This document shows, piece after piece, positions 1 to 9,859 of a DNA stretch of 64,000 nucleotides. The translations under genes were made by a program, and so were the position numbers. Position 1 is the stretch's first letter. Each line of letters begins with the position of its first letter. The stretch comes from Pedobacter ghigonis. GTDB taxonomy: Bacteria; Bacteroidota; Bacteroidia; Sphingobacteriales; Sphingobacteriaceae. The stretch lies in NCBI RefSeq assembly GCF_903166585.1, contig NZ_CAESCM010000007.1, positions 124,001-188,000 on the forward strand. The letters are read 5' to 3'. The notes below the pieces were generated by a model. The model was given only the letters and a program-made list of their open reading frames with translations. It made no database searches and was not told where the DNA came from.

Positions 1-2751
1 GGCTGGATTTATTTACGATCTAACCAGCATGGGCAACGTTTTTTTGATTTTGGGCAAGATGCAGCCAAACATTTTTCTGCAGCCCCGGCAGGCAGCAATA
101 CACAGGGTGGCTTCCAGGCTTTTATCAGCACCGAGAAGGGGATTAAAAACGCGAGTTCACCAACTGCAGTAACACTTAACCAGTGGGTAAACCTGGCCAT
201 TGTTGTCGATATTCCTTCAAAATCGATCACGACTTACATTAATGGCAAAATAGCTAACGAAACAAAAGATATTCCGCTCGATTTAACAACAGTATTCGGG
301 CAAACATCAAAAGATAAAAACCTGCTTTACATCGGAAAATCGCTTTTACCAAACGATCCTTATTTAAATGCTTTGATCCACGATTTCAGGATTTACCGTG
401 TACCGCTGAGTTACAGACAGGTGGGTTACATTTACCGTAATGCCCTTAAAGGTGGTAGCGAAAGCACCGTAAATACAACAGCGAAAAAGGAAGATAATCT
501 TCAGAAATTTCCGCCAAATATACCACAACTCTACAATACCTATTTAACCAGGGTTGCGGATGTAGCAGTGACTACAACTTTAGGGAATTTACCACGTTTG
601 CCAGCCTACATTGAGGGAACTTACCGCAATGGAAAAAGCGGCCCAAAAGTAAGGGTAATATGGCCTGCTCCAACAGATAATACAGCTGTTTTAAAAGCCG
701 GACAATATACCCTAACTGGTGAGGTACCAGGCACAAACTTAAAAGCAAATGCAGTTGTTACCGTTAAGGAAGCTGGAAAAGCTGTTTTGCCTGCTTTAAA
801 GCTCGAGCCTTTCCATTTAGGCCAGGTTACTTTAAAAACGGATGTGGAAGGCCATGGTACAAATTTTACCAAAAACCGCGATAAGTTTATTGAAACACTG
901 GCGAAAACCGATCCGAATTCCTTTCTGTATATGTTCAGGCATGCTTTTGGGCAAAAACAACCTGAGGGTGCAAAGCCATTGGGCGTGTGGGATAGTGAAG
1001 ACACTAAATTAAGAGGGCATGCCACTGGGCATTACCTTACCGCTATTGCACAGGCTTATGCGGGTACCGGATATGATGCTGCGCTTCATGCCAACTTTGC
1101 GAAAAAAATCGAATACATGGTAAATACCCTTTACGATTTATCGCAATTATCCGGAACAGCACAAAAAGCCGGCGGTCCGTTTGTTGCCGATCCAGCTGCT
1201 GTACCCGCAGGGCCCGGAAAGGCCGGCTTTGATTCTGACCTGAGCGGAGCGGGAATCAGAACGGATTACTGGAACTGGGGCAAAGGATTTATCAGTGCTT
1301 ACCCACCCGATCAGTTTATAATGCTGGAGCAGGGCGCTAAATACGGAGGTCAGAAAAACCAGGTTTGGGCACCTTATTATACCCTGCATAAAATTCTGGC
1401 AGGTTTAATAGATGTGTACGAAGTAACAGGCAATAAAAAAGCACTCGAAATTGCCACCAACATGGGCGATTGGGTAAATGCCCGTTTGAGCAAGCTGCCA
1501 CAAGAAACGCTCATTAAAATGTGGAATACCTACATTGCCGGCGAATATGGCGGCATGAACGAATCGATGGCCCATTTGTACCAGATTACCGGAAAGCCCG
1601 AATACCTTAAAACAGCGCAGCTGTTCGATAATGTTAAGGTCTTTTTTGGTGATACCGCACACATTCATGGATTAGCCAAAAACGTTGATATTTTCCGCGG
1701 CTTACATGCCAACCAACACATTCCGCAAATTGTAGGCAGCATCGAAATGTATCGTGCATCCAATAACCCTGAATATTATCAAATTGCTGATAACTTCTGG
1801 CATAAAATGATTAGCGATTACATGTACAGTATTGGTGGTGTTGCGGGCGCACGTAATCCGGCCAATGCCGAATGTTTTGTTGCCCAGCCGGGTACTTTGT
1901 ACGAAAACGGATTCTCGGAGGGCGGTCAAAACGAAACCTGTGCCACCTACAACATGCTTAAATTAACCGGCGATCTTTTCCTTTTCGACCAACGGGCCGA
2001 ATTAATGGATTATTACGAACGTGCCTTATACAACGATATTCTGGCATCAGTAGCCGAAAACAGTCCGGCAAACACTTACCATATTCCGCTAAGACCCGGA
2101 TCGGTAAAACAATTTGGCAACGCAGATATGACCGGTTTTACCTGTTGTAATGGTACCGCGCTCGAAAGCAGCACCAAGCTGCAGAACTCGATTTACTTTA
2201 AAGCTAAAGATGATAAAGCACTGTATGTAAACCTGTTTATCCCTTCTGTTTTGGATTGGACTTCACGTAAGGTAAAAATAACGCAAACTACTGATTTCCC
2301 GAGAGCAGACCATACCCGCCTCAGCATTCAGGGAAGTGGAAAATTTGAGGTGAATGTACGTGTACCGGGTTGGGCTACCAAAGGTTTTTTAGTGAAGATA
2401 AATGGGGTAGCACAAAAAATTGAGGCTAAACCGGGTACTTATCTAAGCTTAAACCGCAACTGGAAAGATGGCGATATTATTGAACTGAAAATGCCTTTTA
2501 CCTTTCACCTCGATCCTGTAATGGATCAACAAAACATTGCCAGCCTATTTTACGGACCGGTATTGCTTGCTGCCCAGGAGCCTGAGGCCAGAAAAGACTG
2601 GCGCAAAGTAACCCTCGATGCCAGCGACATCAGCAAATCTATAAAAGGCGATCCTGCTCAATTACAATTCAACATTGATGGCGTAAACTTTAAACCATTT
2701 TATGATACTTATGGCAGGCATTCAGTTTATTTAGATGTTACTTTAAAGTAA
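1..2751 (+). CDS. GH127 beta-L-arabinofuranosidase-like enzyme, 5' end outside window
   Basis: The reading frame is open from base 1, so the gene starts left of the window; 916 codons are visible. Codons 1-150 form a LamG/concanavalin-like domain (FDFGQD, TTYINGK, LYIGKS, IHDFRIYRVPLS). Codons about 185-260 resemble the bacterial Ig-like group 4 domain. The rest, from about codon 268, is a GH127 (former DUF1680) catalytic domain. Its expected zinc/cysteine site is intact: Glu645 and Cys647 in NETCATYN, and Cys715-Cys716 in TCCNGT; in characterised GH127 enzymes these are the acid/base Glu and the cysteine nucleophile cluster. Known members release L-arabinofuranose from plant glycans. The LamG and Ig modules suggest a surface or periplasmic enzyme working on a polymer, but the signal peptide is not visible. 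Family assignment is firm; the substrate is inferred. Confidence 0.9.
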   Translation, partial: GWIYLRSNQHGQRFFDFGQDAAKHFSAAPAGSNTQGGFQAFISTEKGIKNASSPTAVTLNQWVNLAIVVDIPSKSITTYINGKIANETKDIPLDLTTVFGQTSKDKNLLYIGKSLLPNDPYLNALIHDFRIYRVPLSYRQVGYIYRNALKGGSESTVNTTAKKEDNLQKFPPNIPQLYNTYLTRVADVAVTTTLGNLPRLPAYIEGTYRNGKSGPKVRVIWPAPTDNTAVLKAGQYTLTGEVPGTNLKANAVVTVKEAGKAVLPALKLEPFHLGQVTLKTDVEGHGTNFTKNRDKFIETLAKTDPNSFLYMFRHAFGQKQPEGAKPLGVWDSEDTKLRGHATGHYLTAIAQAYAGTGYDAALHANFAKKIEYMVNTLYDLSQLSGTAQKAGGPFVADPAAVPAGPGKAGFDSDLSGAGIRTDYWNWGKGFISAYPPDQFIMLEQGAKYGGQKNQVWAPYYTLHKILAGLIDVYEVTGNKKALEIATNMGDWVNARLSKLPQETLIKMWNTYIAGEYGGMNESMAHLYQITGKPEYLKTAQLFDNVKVFFGDTAHIHGLAKNVDIFRGLHANQHIPQIVGSIEMYRASNNPEYYQIADNFWHKMISDYMYSIGGVAGARNPANAECFVAQPGTLYENGFSEGGQNETCATYNMLKLTGDLFLFDQRAELMDYYERALYNDILASVAENSPANTYHIPLRPGSVKQFGNADMTGFTCCNGTALESSTKLQNSIYFKAKDDKALYVNLFIPSVLDWTSRKVKITQTTDFPRADHTRLSIQGSGKFEVNVRVPGWATKGFLVKINGVAQKIEAKPGTYLSLNRNWKDGDIIELKMPFTFHLDPVMDQQNIASLFYGPVLLAAQEPEARKDWRKVTLDASDISKSIKGDPAQLQFNIDGVNFKPFYDTYGRHSVYLDVTLK

Positions 2752-3181
2752 AACATGGAGGGGTGTTGGTTTATTTGTTCATTGGGTTCATTTGTTCATT
2801 GGTCATTGGTTTATTAGTCAATAGTCCATGGTTGATAGCCCAACCCAACTGTAAACTGATAACTGAAAATTGTTTATTCGTTCATTGGTCAATGGCTGAT
2901 GGTTTATGGCCGATTTGTTCATTAGCTCATTGGTTCATTTGTGCCAATCCCTTTTACCATACATCTTGATTGATAATTGGGTATTGCATATTGGTTATTT
3001 ACTCCCTCTGCCATTACCTTTAAAATTGTTACATAGACCGGGATAGCGTAAAAACATAATTTCCATCGATTGAAATTAAAATATGGCTTCATTGCAAAGC
3101 TGTGTAACGAAGCTGGTTTAGTCTGTGGCTATCAATTTTAGTTGCGTTTTGCTATATTCAACGCCATAACCAACATATAAT
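2752..3181. repeat. Gene-free stretch with degenerate TTCATTGGT repeats
   Basis: No convincing gene lies here. About 2765-2945 is built from many imperfect copies of TTCATTGG, GGTTCATTTG and GTCAATAGTC, a low-complexity array. A 68-codon open frame through it is a by-product of the repeat. The second half (2960-3181) is ordinary A+T-rich DNA and should hold the promoter of the next gene. A related array of the type TAGTCTATAGTCCATAG lies at 61004-61150. Confidence 0.6.
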
Positions 3182-4609
3182 ATGAGCGATAGTAATTATT
3201 CCAGAAGAAAGTTTTTAACACAGGCCTTACTGGCTTCGGCCGCGGTGGCTGCACCAGGTTTTCTATTTGCCAAGGGTCAACCTATTCCCCGTTTTGCAGC
3301 GGGAGAAAAAGTAAACCTGGCTTGTATCGGCATTGGGAATCGCGGTGGCGAAATTATTCGTGAACTTTACAACACCGGATTAGCCAATATTGTTGCTTTA
3401 TGCGATGTAGATATGGAAGCGCCACACACGCTGCCTATCTTAAAAATGTTCCCAAATGTGCCCCGTTTTAAAGATTTCAGACAGATGTTCGATAAAATGG
3501 GCAACCAGATTGAAGCTGTTTCTGTTGGTACGCCCGATTTTTCGCATTTCCCGATTACCATGATGGCCATAGGTTTGGGTAAGCACGTATATGTTGAAAA
3601 ACCAATGGCCCGCACTTTCAACGAAGTTGAATTAATGATGAAAGCCGCTAAGAAAAACCGCAAAGTGGTAACTCAAATGGGTAACCAGGGGCATTCTGAA
3701 GCCAATTATTTTCAATATAAAGCCTGGGTAGATGCCGGGATTATTAAAGATGTTACCGCCATTCCCGCACACATGAATTCTCCACGCCGCTGGCACGGCT
3801 GGAACCCCAAAATTACGGCTTTCCCGCCGGCAGAAACTCCGCCATCAACACTCGACTGGAATATCTGGCAAATGCAAACCCAGGGACATGAATTTAACAA
3901 GGATTTCGTAAATGGCCAATGGCGCTGCTGGTTCGATTTTGGTATGGGTGCTTTGGGCGATTGGGGTGCACATATCCTCGATACTTCACACCAGTTCCTC
4001 GATCTTGGCCTGCCTTATGAAGTTGATCCGGTTAAATTAGAAGGCCACAATAACTTCTTTTATCCGATGTCTACAACCCTATCGTTCAAATTCCCTAAAC
4101 GTGGCAGTATGCCTCCCTTAGAGATAAAATGGTATGATGGTATCGATAATCTTCCACCTATACCTGCAGGTTATGGGGTACAAGGCCTCGACCCAAATAT
4201 CCCGCCACCAAGCAACGGCGCAGCTACCACTGCTAAACTAAATCCGGGCAAGATTATTTATGGCAAAGATTTAACTTTTAAAGGTGGTTCGCATGGCAGT
4301 ACTTTGTCTATCATTCCCGAAGAAAAGGCAAAAGCAATGGCTTCCAGCTTGCCAGTTGTGCCACCAAGTCCGTCAAACCACTTTGCCAATTTCTTAAAAG
4401 CTTGTAAAGGTGAAGAGAAAACACGTTCATCTTTCGATATTGCTGGGCCGTTAAGTCAGGTATTTTGCCTGGGCGTACTTGCCCAATGGACAGGTGAAAA
4501 AATTGTGTTCGACAGAAAAAAGAAAATAATTACCAGCAGTAAAAATGCAAACGAATTGCTAATTGGCCCACCACCACGCCAGGGATGGGAACAATATTAC
4601 AAAGTATAA
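3182..4609 (+). CDS. Tat-exported Gfo/Idh/MocA family oxidoreductase
   Basis: 475 residues. The N-terminus has a twin-arginine signal (SRRKFLTQALLASAAVAAPG), so the folded, NAD(P)-loaded protein is probably exported. A Rossmann fold follows with the dinucleotide loop GIGNRGGEI near residue 50, and the family motif VEKPMA near residue 140 carries the conserved EKP lysine. The C-terminal half is the usual alpha/beta substrate domain (WFDFGMGALGDWGAHILD). Related Bacteroidetes proteins act on sugars or cyclitols, and one exported subgroup (GH109) uses NAD to hydrolyse glycosides; this sequence alone does not decide between dehydrogenase and glycosidase. It lies among glycoside hydrolases and is convergent with the GH20 gene, with a shared hairpin terminator between them. 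Confidence 0.85.
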   Translation: MSDSNYSRRKFLTQALLASAAVAAPGFLFAKGQPIPRFAAGEKVNLACIGIGNRGGEIIRELYNTGLANIVALCDVDMEAPHTLPILKMFPNVPRFKDFRQMFDKMGNQIEAVSVGTPDFSHFPITMMAIGLGKHVYVEKPMARTFNEVELMMKAAKKNRKVVTQMGNQGHSEANYFQYKAWVDAGIIKDVTAIPAHMNSPRRWHGWNPKITAFPPAETPPSTLDWNIWQMQTQGHEFNKDFVNGQWRCWFDFGMGALGDWGAHILDTSHQFLDLGLPYEVDPVKLEGHNNFFYPMSTTLSFKFPKRGSMPPLEIKWYDGIDNLPPIPAGYGVQGLDPNIPPPSNGAATTAKLNPGKIIYGKDLTFKGGSHGSTLSIIPEEKAKAMASSLPVVPPSPSNHFANFLKACKGEEKTRSSFDIAGPLSQVFCLGVLAQWTGEKIVFDRKKKIITSSKNANELLIGPPPRQGWEQYYKV

Positions 4610-4622
4610 TTGCTAAGTATTA

Positions 4623-4670
4623 AAAATAGAAAAGCCGTTAAATCTTGCGATTTAAAGGCTTTTCTATTTT
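4623..4670. terminator. Bidirectional intrinsic terminator between convergent genes
   Basis: AAAATAGAAAAGCC (4623-4636) pairs perfectly with GGCTTTTCTATTTT (4657-4670); an inner GTTAAATC/GATTTAAA extends the stem with one mismatch around the loop TTGC. The A-rich left arm and T-rich right arm let it work for both the oxidoreductase (+) and the GH20 gene (-). Confidence 0.85.
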
Positions 4671-4703
4671 GTTTATCTACTCAGAAAACCATGCATTTAA
4701 CTA

Positions 4704-7061
4704 TTATAAACCTGCAATGGTTGTTTCATTTAATCGCTTATTATAAACTTTGAGCCCTGAAACCAAACCATAGCTGCCTTTATTTGCATCTCCAATATAA
4801 TTTAAAGGAAATACCAGCGTTTGCATGCGGCTTATTTTACCTTCGGTATTGGTAAAGCTGATTTTCTTACCTTCCATTTTTTGAATCAGCTTTCCGTCTA
4901 CGTAAATCCAGGTGCCTTTTTCATTTCCGGTAATGACAAGCTTATAAGTCTTATCAGCAGCAAAAGTAAAATCGAAAACATCGGTATAATTTTCGCGGCT
5001 AAAACCCAATTTTAAACCATCCTGATTAAGCAGGTAAACATTTGCATTTTCAGATTTAAACAAGGAAACACTATCCTGACTTGTTGCCGGCGTGTGCAAA
5101 GTGAAGGCAACACTATAAGGATAGCCAATTTCTTTTAAAGGTAACTGAAAAGGTTTGGCTTGTTTTGTGGCCAAAGGATGCTGATAAACCAATGAATCTG
5201 TACCAACGGTGCGCACAACAGCACGCATATTTAAACCAGGACCTTCGCCAATAGCTGTAGCATTTTTAGCGAAGTTAGTCCAGTTGGATTGATTGGTTTT
5301 ACCCGTCCACATTTTCTCTGCCAGTACCTGCATGGCCGGAAAAGACCTTTGATGTACATCTTTCATGGTAATTCCGTTTCCTACATGATCGTTCCATACG
5401 GCAAACATGCCGCCCCTGATTTTGGGATGCCCCATCAGGAATACAGCATTTCCGATCTGATTAGGTTCCCAGCTATCGTAAAGACGCTTAACATTCAGAA
5501 AATCGTAATAATAACCAGCGGCTGGCACAATATAAAGCCATCCATCGGGTGTACTGATCTGATCGTAGCCCAGGCGTACCATTTCTTTAGGCTCTGCGTA
5601 GCCATTGTACCAGGCATTCATGGTAACATCATCGGCAGTTACAGGTGTTGTGCCCTGCGCATGGGTTAAAGCGCCCCATAAGCGTACCCTTTTCCCAAAG
5701 CTTTTTACATAGCGGATATAATGATCGGTAAACTCCCTGAAGCGTTCTGACTCCTTTTTAGCATACTCATCAGTGCCAATATGCACTTCGGCACCCACAA
5801 AAACAGGATCTTTTCCGCTGATGTATTCTTTAAAAACATTGTCGATAACCTCGTAAGTTTTGGAATTAGCGATATCTAAATGATCCATTCCGTAGGCTTT
5901 ACTGCCAATTTCCGGAAATACTTTGGTGAAGGCCAGCGAGTGGGCAGGCACATCAATTTCAGGTATAATGCGGATCCCGTACAATTGTGCCGTTTTCTGC
6001 AACTCCCTGAAATCGGCTTTGGTGTAATAGCCATCCTTAGCCGTTAAAGCCGGATATGTGCTGCTTTCCAGTCGAAATGCCGAATAGGTTTTATTCCAAT
6101 CGTCGCCAAAAAACTGTTTAAAGCCATTATCATTCAAATGGATATGAAAATCGCCCATTTTATAATAGGCCATCATTTTGACATAATGTTTCAGGAAATC
6201 GAGCGTAAAAAATTTACGTCCCACATCCAATACAAAGCCCCTTACCTCGTATTTGGGATAATCGTGTGTTATACCTTTAACAATCTGGCTGTGCGCCGGA
6301 TCTTGCTCCAGCAATTGCAAAATGGTTCTGGTAGCCCAAAACGCCCCTTTATAATACGGAGCATTAATTTGAAGGGTTTGATCGATATTAAGTGTATATC
6401 CCTCTTCTCCTAAATTTTGCTGTGCCGCATCCATATTGAGCACAATATCTCCAGTTTTTGCCTTACCACTGGCAATACTTAGGGCGCTAAAGCCGGTTAA
6501 TTGCTTCAGGTCTTTCAGTAAAATTTCGGCGGCTGGTGTTAACAGCTTTTTAGCCTTTTGGTTTATGATGATCCTGCTGTTTGCCAGCAATTTGAAGTGT
6601 CCGCTGCCTCCCTTCCACTCCTGCAGTGATGGAATTACAAAAGGTTGTGGATTTTCACCGGTTTGCGGACGATATTTCCCTGTTACTTTAACGGTTTGCG
6701 GAAATTCGTAAGCGCGGTTATTTTGCGTATTCCTTAACCTTAATACCAGCTGAACTTCGCAATCGGTTAAGGGTTGATAAACTTTCCCCTTTAAATCGAT
6801 TACAGGTTTTCTGCTCGAACCATAGAGCGAAAGCACATAGCCTGAAGCCGGTTTCGGCAATACGAACTGGTGGGTACCCGATGCCAGTTGATCGCTTATT
6901 GTTAAACCGGAAATTACAGCTTTAAATGCGGCAGTATCGGCAGCCGTTAGTTTTGCTTCTTCCTGAGCATAGGCTCCGGTACCTGTAAATAGTGCACAAA
7001 TCAGCGCCCCTGTTATTTTCATGGCGCTGATTTGTTTATGTAGATTTGTATTAAATTTCAT
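4704..7061 (-). CDS. GH20 beta-N-acetylhexosaminidase with C-terminal LamG-like domain
   Basis: 785 residues from the first ATG. A second ATG at 7022 begins an ideal signal peptide (MKITGALICALFTGTGAYAQ) and may be the true start. An N-terminal hexosaminidase domain (about 150-260) precedes the GH20 barrel, which opens with YEVRGFVLDVGRKFF and holds HLNDNGF and the catalytic Asp-Glu pair in HIGTDEYA. Residues about 640-780 look like a concanavalin/LamG fold (TYKLVITGNEKGTWIYVDGK). The family removes terminal GlcNAc or GalNAc by substrate-assisted catalysis, so the protein should act on N-acetylhexosamine ends in the periplasm or on the surface. It starts 9 bases after the stop of the upstream putative alpha-galactosidase gene, so the two are probably cotranscribed. 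Confidence 0.9.
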   Translation of the reverse strand: MKFNTNLHKQISAMKITGALICALFTGTGAYAQEEAKLTAADTAAFKAVISGLTISDQLASGTHQFVLPKPASGYVLSLYGSSRKPVIDLKGKVYQPLTDCEVQLVLRLRNTQNNRAYEFPQTVKVTGKYRPQTGENPQPFVIPSLQEWKGGSGHFKLLANSRIIINQKAKKLLTPAAEILLKDLKQLTGFSALSIASGKAKTGDIVLNMDAAQQNLGEEGYTLNIDQTLQINAPYYKGAFWATRTILQLLEQDPAHSQIVKGITHDYPKYEVRGFVLDVGRKFFTLDFLKHYVKMMAYYKMGDFHIHLNDNGFKQFFGDDWNKTYSAFRLESSTYPALTAKDGYYTKADFRELQKTAQLYGIRIIPEIDVPAHSLAFTKVFPEIGSKAYGMDHLDIANSKTYEVIDNVFKEYISGKDPVFVGAEVHIGTDEYAKKESERFREFTDHYIRYVKSFGKRVRLWGALTHAQGTTPVTADDVTMNAWYNGYAEPKEMVRLGYDQISTPDGWLYIVPAAGYYYDFLNVKRLYDSWEPNQIGNAVFLMGHPKIRGGMFAVWNDHVGNGITMKDVHQRSFPAMQVLAEKMWTGKTNQSNWTNFAKNATAIGEGPGLNMRAVVRTVGTDSLVYQHPLATKQAKPFQLPLKEIGYPYSVAFTLHTPATSQDSVSLFKSENANVYLLNQDGLKLGFSRENYTDVFDFTFAADKTYKLVITGNEKGTWIYVDGKLIQKMEGKKISFTNTEGKISRMQTLVFPLNYIGDANKGSYGLVSGLKVYNKRLNETTIAGL

Positions 7062-7070
7062 AGATTATAG

Positions 7071-9275
7071 TTATAGGGCAGAATGTTTGCTATTGGTTAG
7101 GCCTTCAATTACAAACCAGGTATAGCTTTCGGGTGCGATGCTGAAAGTGAGATCAATGGTGTAATCCCTGTTTAACTTGTAGTTTTTGAAGCTGCCTTCT
7201 TTTTCTTTAACCCTCGCAATATCGCTTAAGCCGGTATAATACAAGGGCACTTTAATGGTTCTAACTATTTTTTCTTTTGTTGGATTGTACAGCATCATCA
7301 GGCCTTTATCTTTCTGATCGGGGTTAACATGCAATATACCATCCCAATCGCGGCCATCGGCGCGGCGTAAATGGATTATATCCGAATTGAGGATATTCCG
7401 GTATTTTTTGTACCAGTTAATTACATTTATAACGGTTTGTTTGGTTTCTTCGGTATCATACAATCGCGGACCACGGTAACAAGCCTGCACTCCTGCCCCA
7501 TAATACTGCATCATTAATTGCTCGTAATCTTTTAAATGTTCGGCCAGCGGCTCTAATGTTGCTGCGCTGCCGCCACCCTGGTATTGGGTAAGTGGTACAA
7601 AACCCCAGCCCATTGATGGTGTTTTTATCCAGGTTGCATCGTAAATATTCTGGCGGTTAAGCACTTTTTGATGGTCTCTTGGCAATGAAAAATTCACCTC
7701 CCTGTAACCTAAGGCAATTTTATGGGTTCCATCTAAGAAGTACCAGTCGGGTGCATTAATGTAAACCCCTTTTTCGTTTAACCAGGTGTACAATTCTTTC
7801 TGGATCTCCATTTGTTTCCATTGCGAATCGTCTAAACCTGTATGCCCGGGGTGTGTGGTTGAGGCACAAACATCGCCAGGATAAGGGCCGTCATTTTCCC
7901 AAATATCGAAACCAGTTTGGGTATAGAAATTCTTGATGTTATCTCTGTACCAAAGTCCCCATTTACTACCAAAACAAGGTGCATGACCAAAAAAGGCACC
8001 ACCAGGTTTACCTGTTTTAGGATCAACTACATCATTATCAGAACTAATACTGCGTGAGCTAAATAAAGAATAACCGCCAATTTTAATGTTTTTACTGTGG
8101 GCATAATCGGCAAGTGTTTTCCATCTTTTAAGGTTTACCTGTGTAGTATCTTCCATATTTAAATTGCTGCCGAAACTAATAATTAAAGCTTCGTAACCCG
8201 TTGCTGCACATTGATCGATGGCGGTGCGCACCTGGTTTTCATTCCTGGCCACCAAATGCATAAATATCGGATTGGCAGAAGTCCATGGGGCTACTATACG
8301 GTACATTTTACGAACAGCCAGGCCACGACTTTCCCGGTCGTCTTTGTTCATTAGCAATTCGTGTGTGCGTATGGAGTTTAGCGTTGCGCCGGCTTTTAAT
8401 TCAATTCCTCTGGCTTTTTCGGGGTAAATTTCTACCAGCACTGGTGTTTGGTAGCGGTAATGTACCTGAGAAGTATAAGTTGAATCGGGCTTCCAGTGTG
8501 TGGTTTGATCGCTGTTGGCATAATTCATGGAGTTATTAAATGCGTAATTGGTTTCAAAATATATTCCGCTGGGTTTCTTCATGATTTCGAAACTCCCTTC
8601 TACCGAGCTTTCTTCTTCAACCATGCCTAAAACCTCATTCACCACCTGATCTATTATAAATTGCCTGTTTCCTTTATTCTCTACTTTTAACGATTTCACA
8701 ATTAAAGGAATACCATCGTAAATTTCGTAAACCACAGTCACTTCCAGCCCGCTAAGCTCTTCTGTTTGTGGCTTGTACAAAAAAGAAACGGTTTTACCTG
8801 TTGCAGGTTTGGCAGCCAATGACCAAAAGCGGCTACTGTTCCATTTCATGCGGGAAGTGATTGGCTTAACATCATAAGATACATATTTAAAATCGGTAGT
8901 ACCCGCTTTAAATCCATCTACCCACACTGGCAATAAATAAGCTTTTTCGGTTTGGCCGGTCAACCCACCAATATTATAGGTTTTACCATTGATGGTTAAA
9001 CGTGCTTCTTCCCTCACCGAACGTAACAATTGCTGCCCTGTGCTTAAATTGGTATAATCAGTACAGGCCAGATTAGGCGAAAGCCTGAATACGCGTTTTA
9101 CAAGTCCGTTTTGTAAAACAATATCTTTCCCGTTGGTACTTTTAGTCACCTTTGCTTTTGCCGAAATTGGTTTAACCAGCCAATCAGGGCCTGACATAGT
9201 TTGTGTAAACGCCCTTTGCGTACCGCAAAAGATCAGTGGCGTTAACAATAGAATTTGTAATTTTCTAAGTTTCAT
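7071..9275 (-). CDS. Secreted clan-D-like glycoside hydrolase, putative alpha-galactosidase
   Basis: 734 residues with a signal peptide (MKLRKLQILLLTPLIFCGTQ, cleavage near AFTQ). The N-terminal ~300 residues look like a beta-sandwich of the kind that precedes GH36-type barrels (LVKRVFRLSPNLACTDYTNL). A barrel-like half follows with ALIISFGSNLNMED, GGYSLFSSR and FDIWENDGPYPGD, where the acidic cluster could supply the nucleophile, and NAPDWYFLDG further on. A short beta domain closes the protein. I recognise this as the type usually labelled alpha-galactosidase in Bacteroidetes, but the classical GH27/GH36 motif (KxD after a YxK strand) is not plain, so substrate and even family are uncertain. 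It is the first gene of a probable two-gene operon with GH20. Confidence 0.55.
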   Translation of the reverse strand: MKLRKLQILLLTPLIFCGTQRAFTQTMSGPDWLVKPISAKAKVTKSTNGKDIVLQNGLVKRVFRLSPNLACTDYTNLSTGQQLLRSVREEARLTINGKTYNIGGLTGQTEKAYLLPVWVDGFKAGTTDFKYVSYDVKPITSRMKWNSSRFWSLAAKPATGKTVSFLYKPQTEELSGLEVTVVYEIYDGIPLIVKSLKVENKGNRQFIIDQVVNEVLGMVEEESSVEGSFEIMKKPSGIYFETNYAFNNSMNYANSDQTTHWKPDSTYTSQVHYRYQTPVLVEIYPEKARGIELKAGATLNSIRTHELLMNKDDRESRGLAVRKMYRIVAPWTSANPIFMHLVARNENQVRTAIDQCAATGYEALIISFGSNLNMEDTTQVNLKRWKTLADYAHSKNIKIGGYSLFSSRSISSDNDVVDPKTGKPGGAFFGHAPCFGSKWGLWYRDNIKNFYTQTGFDIWENDGPYPGDVCASTTHPGHTGLDDSQWKQMEIQKELYTWLNEKGVYINAPDWYFLDGTHKIALGYREVNFSLPRDHQKVLNRQNIYDATWIKTPSMGWGFVPLTQYQGGGSAATLEPLAEHLKDYEQLMMQYYGAGVQACYRGPRLYDTEETKQTVINVINWYKKYRNILNSDIIHLRRADGRDWDGILHVNPDQKDKGLMMLYNPTKEKIVRTIKVPLYYTGLSDIARVKEKEGSFKNYKLNRDYTIDLTFSIAPESYTWFVIEGLTNSKHSAL

Positions 9276-9642
9276 TTTGTTGTGTTGTTTGTTGTTTCAA
9301 ATAAATTTATAGTACTGCTGCTATTAAAATATTTATTGCTTACGCGGAGAAATATCGGGCTGCCGAAGGGCTATATATTTGGTTAATCAAATAGCGTTTT
9401 TTTATTGATTTGAATGTTTAATTATTTCGTCAAATCATTAAGCGATATTGGCATCAGCCATTTTATCTCATAAAATTGATCGTTTAGACTTAAGAAAATT
9501 AAAATTGAAGCAACTGGAAATGTGCATGATATTAAAATATCTCTGGCCAAAATCATTTACAGTTTCTTTTTTCCACAGGCTGTGTACAATTTTTTCAACT
9601 TGCCTTTAGCTTCAATTTATATCTTAGCTTAAAATTAACGAC
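9276..9642. other. Divergent intergenic region
   Basis: This 367-base A+T-rich gap separates the GH operon (leftward) from a small gene (rightward) and must hold both promoters. A TTTATTTG box (minus strand, 9305-9298) resembles the Bacteroidetes -7 element TAnnTTTG, but no matching TTTG lies 19-21 bases upstream. No open frame, repeat or RNA fold was convincing. Confidence 0.4.
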
Positions 9643-9846
9643 ATGAGCCAGATTACAAGCGTAGAAGACTATAGAAAAGCATTATTAAGGATTAATCAGC
9701 TGATGAATAAAGGCAGTCAAAAGATTTCCTGCGAAGAAATGACTGAGATTACTACATTGAGAAGAATGGCAACAAATTACGAGAAGATGCGCTATGATTA
9801 TAGCCAGCAAATAGCAAAAAGTGAAAGCGAAATCAGCCAGCTATAA
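9643..9846 (+). CDS. Small protein resembling the HigA N-terminal helices, without HTH
   Basis: 67 residues. The pattern VEDYRKALLRINQLMNKG, then EMTEITTLRRMATNYEKMRYDY, follows the spacing seen in the N-terminal region of HigA-family antitoxins (tyrosine, ALxRIxxLM, acidic linker, LxxLxxxYExxxY). The helix-turn-helix that normally follows is absent: the frame ends about 12 residues later. No RelE/HigB-like toxin gene is adjacent. It may be a free-standing adaptor or a truncated antitoxin. The resemblance is my reading of the pattern; the gene is supported by a good ATG and normal composition. Confidence 0.5.
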   Translation: MSQITSVEDYRKALLRINQLMNKGSQKISCEEMTEITTLRRMATNYEKMRYDYSQQIAKSESEISQL

Positions 9847-9859
9847 AAATACCTGCACA

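Noticed and set aside
9..230. 73-codon minus-strand frame at the left edge
   Set aside because: It is antisense to the LamG domain of the GH127 gene, whose frame is open from base 1.
2763..2969. 68-codon frame in the TTCATTGGT array
   Set aside because: Its sequence is only the translation of the simple repeat, with no start context or protein-like conservation.
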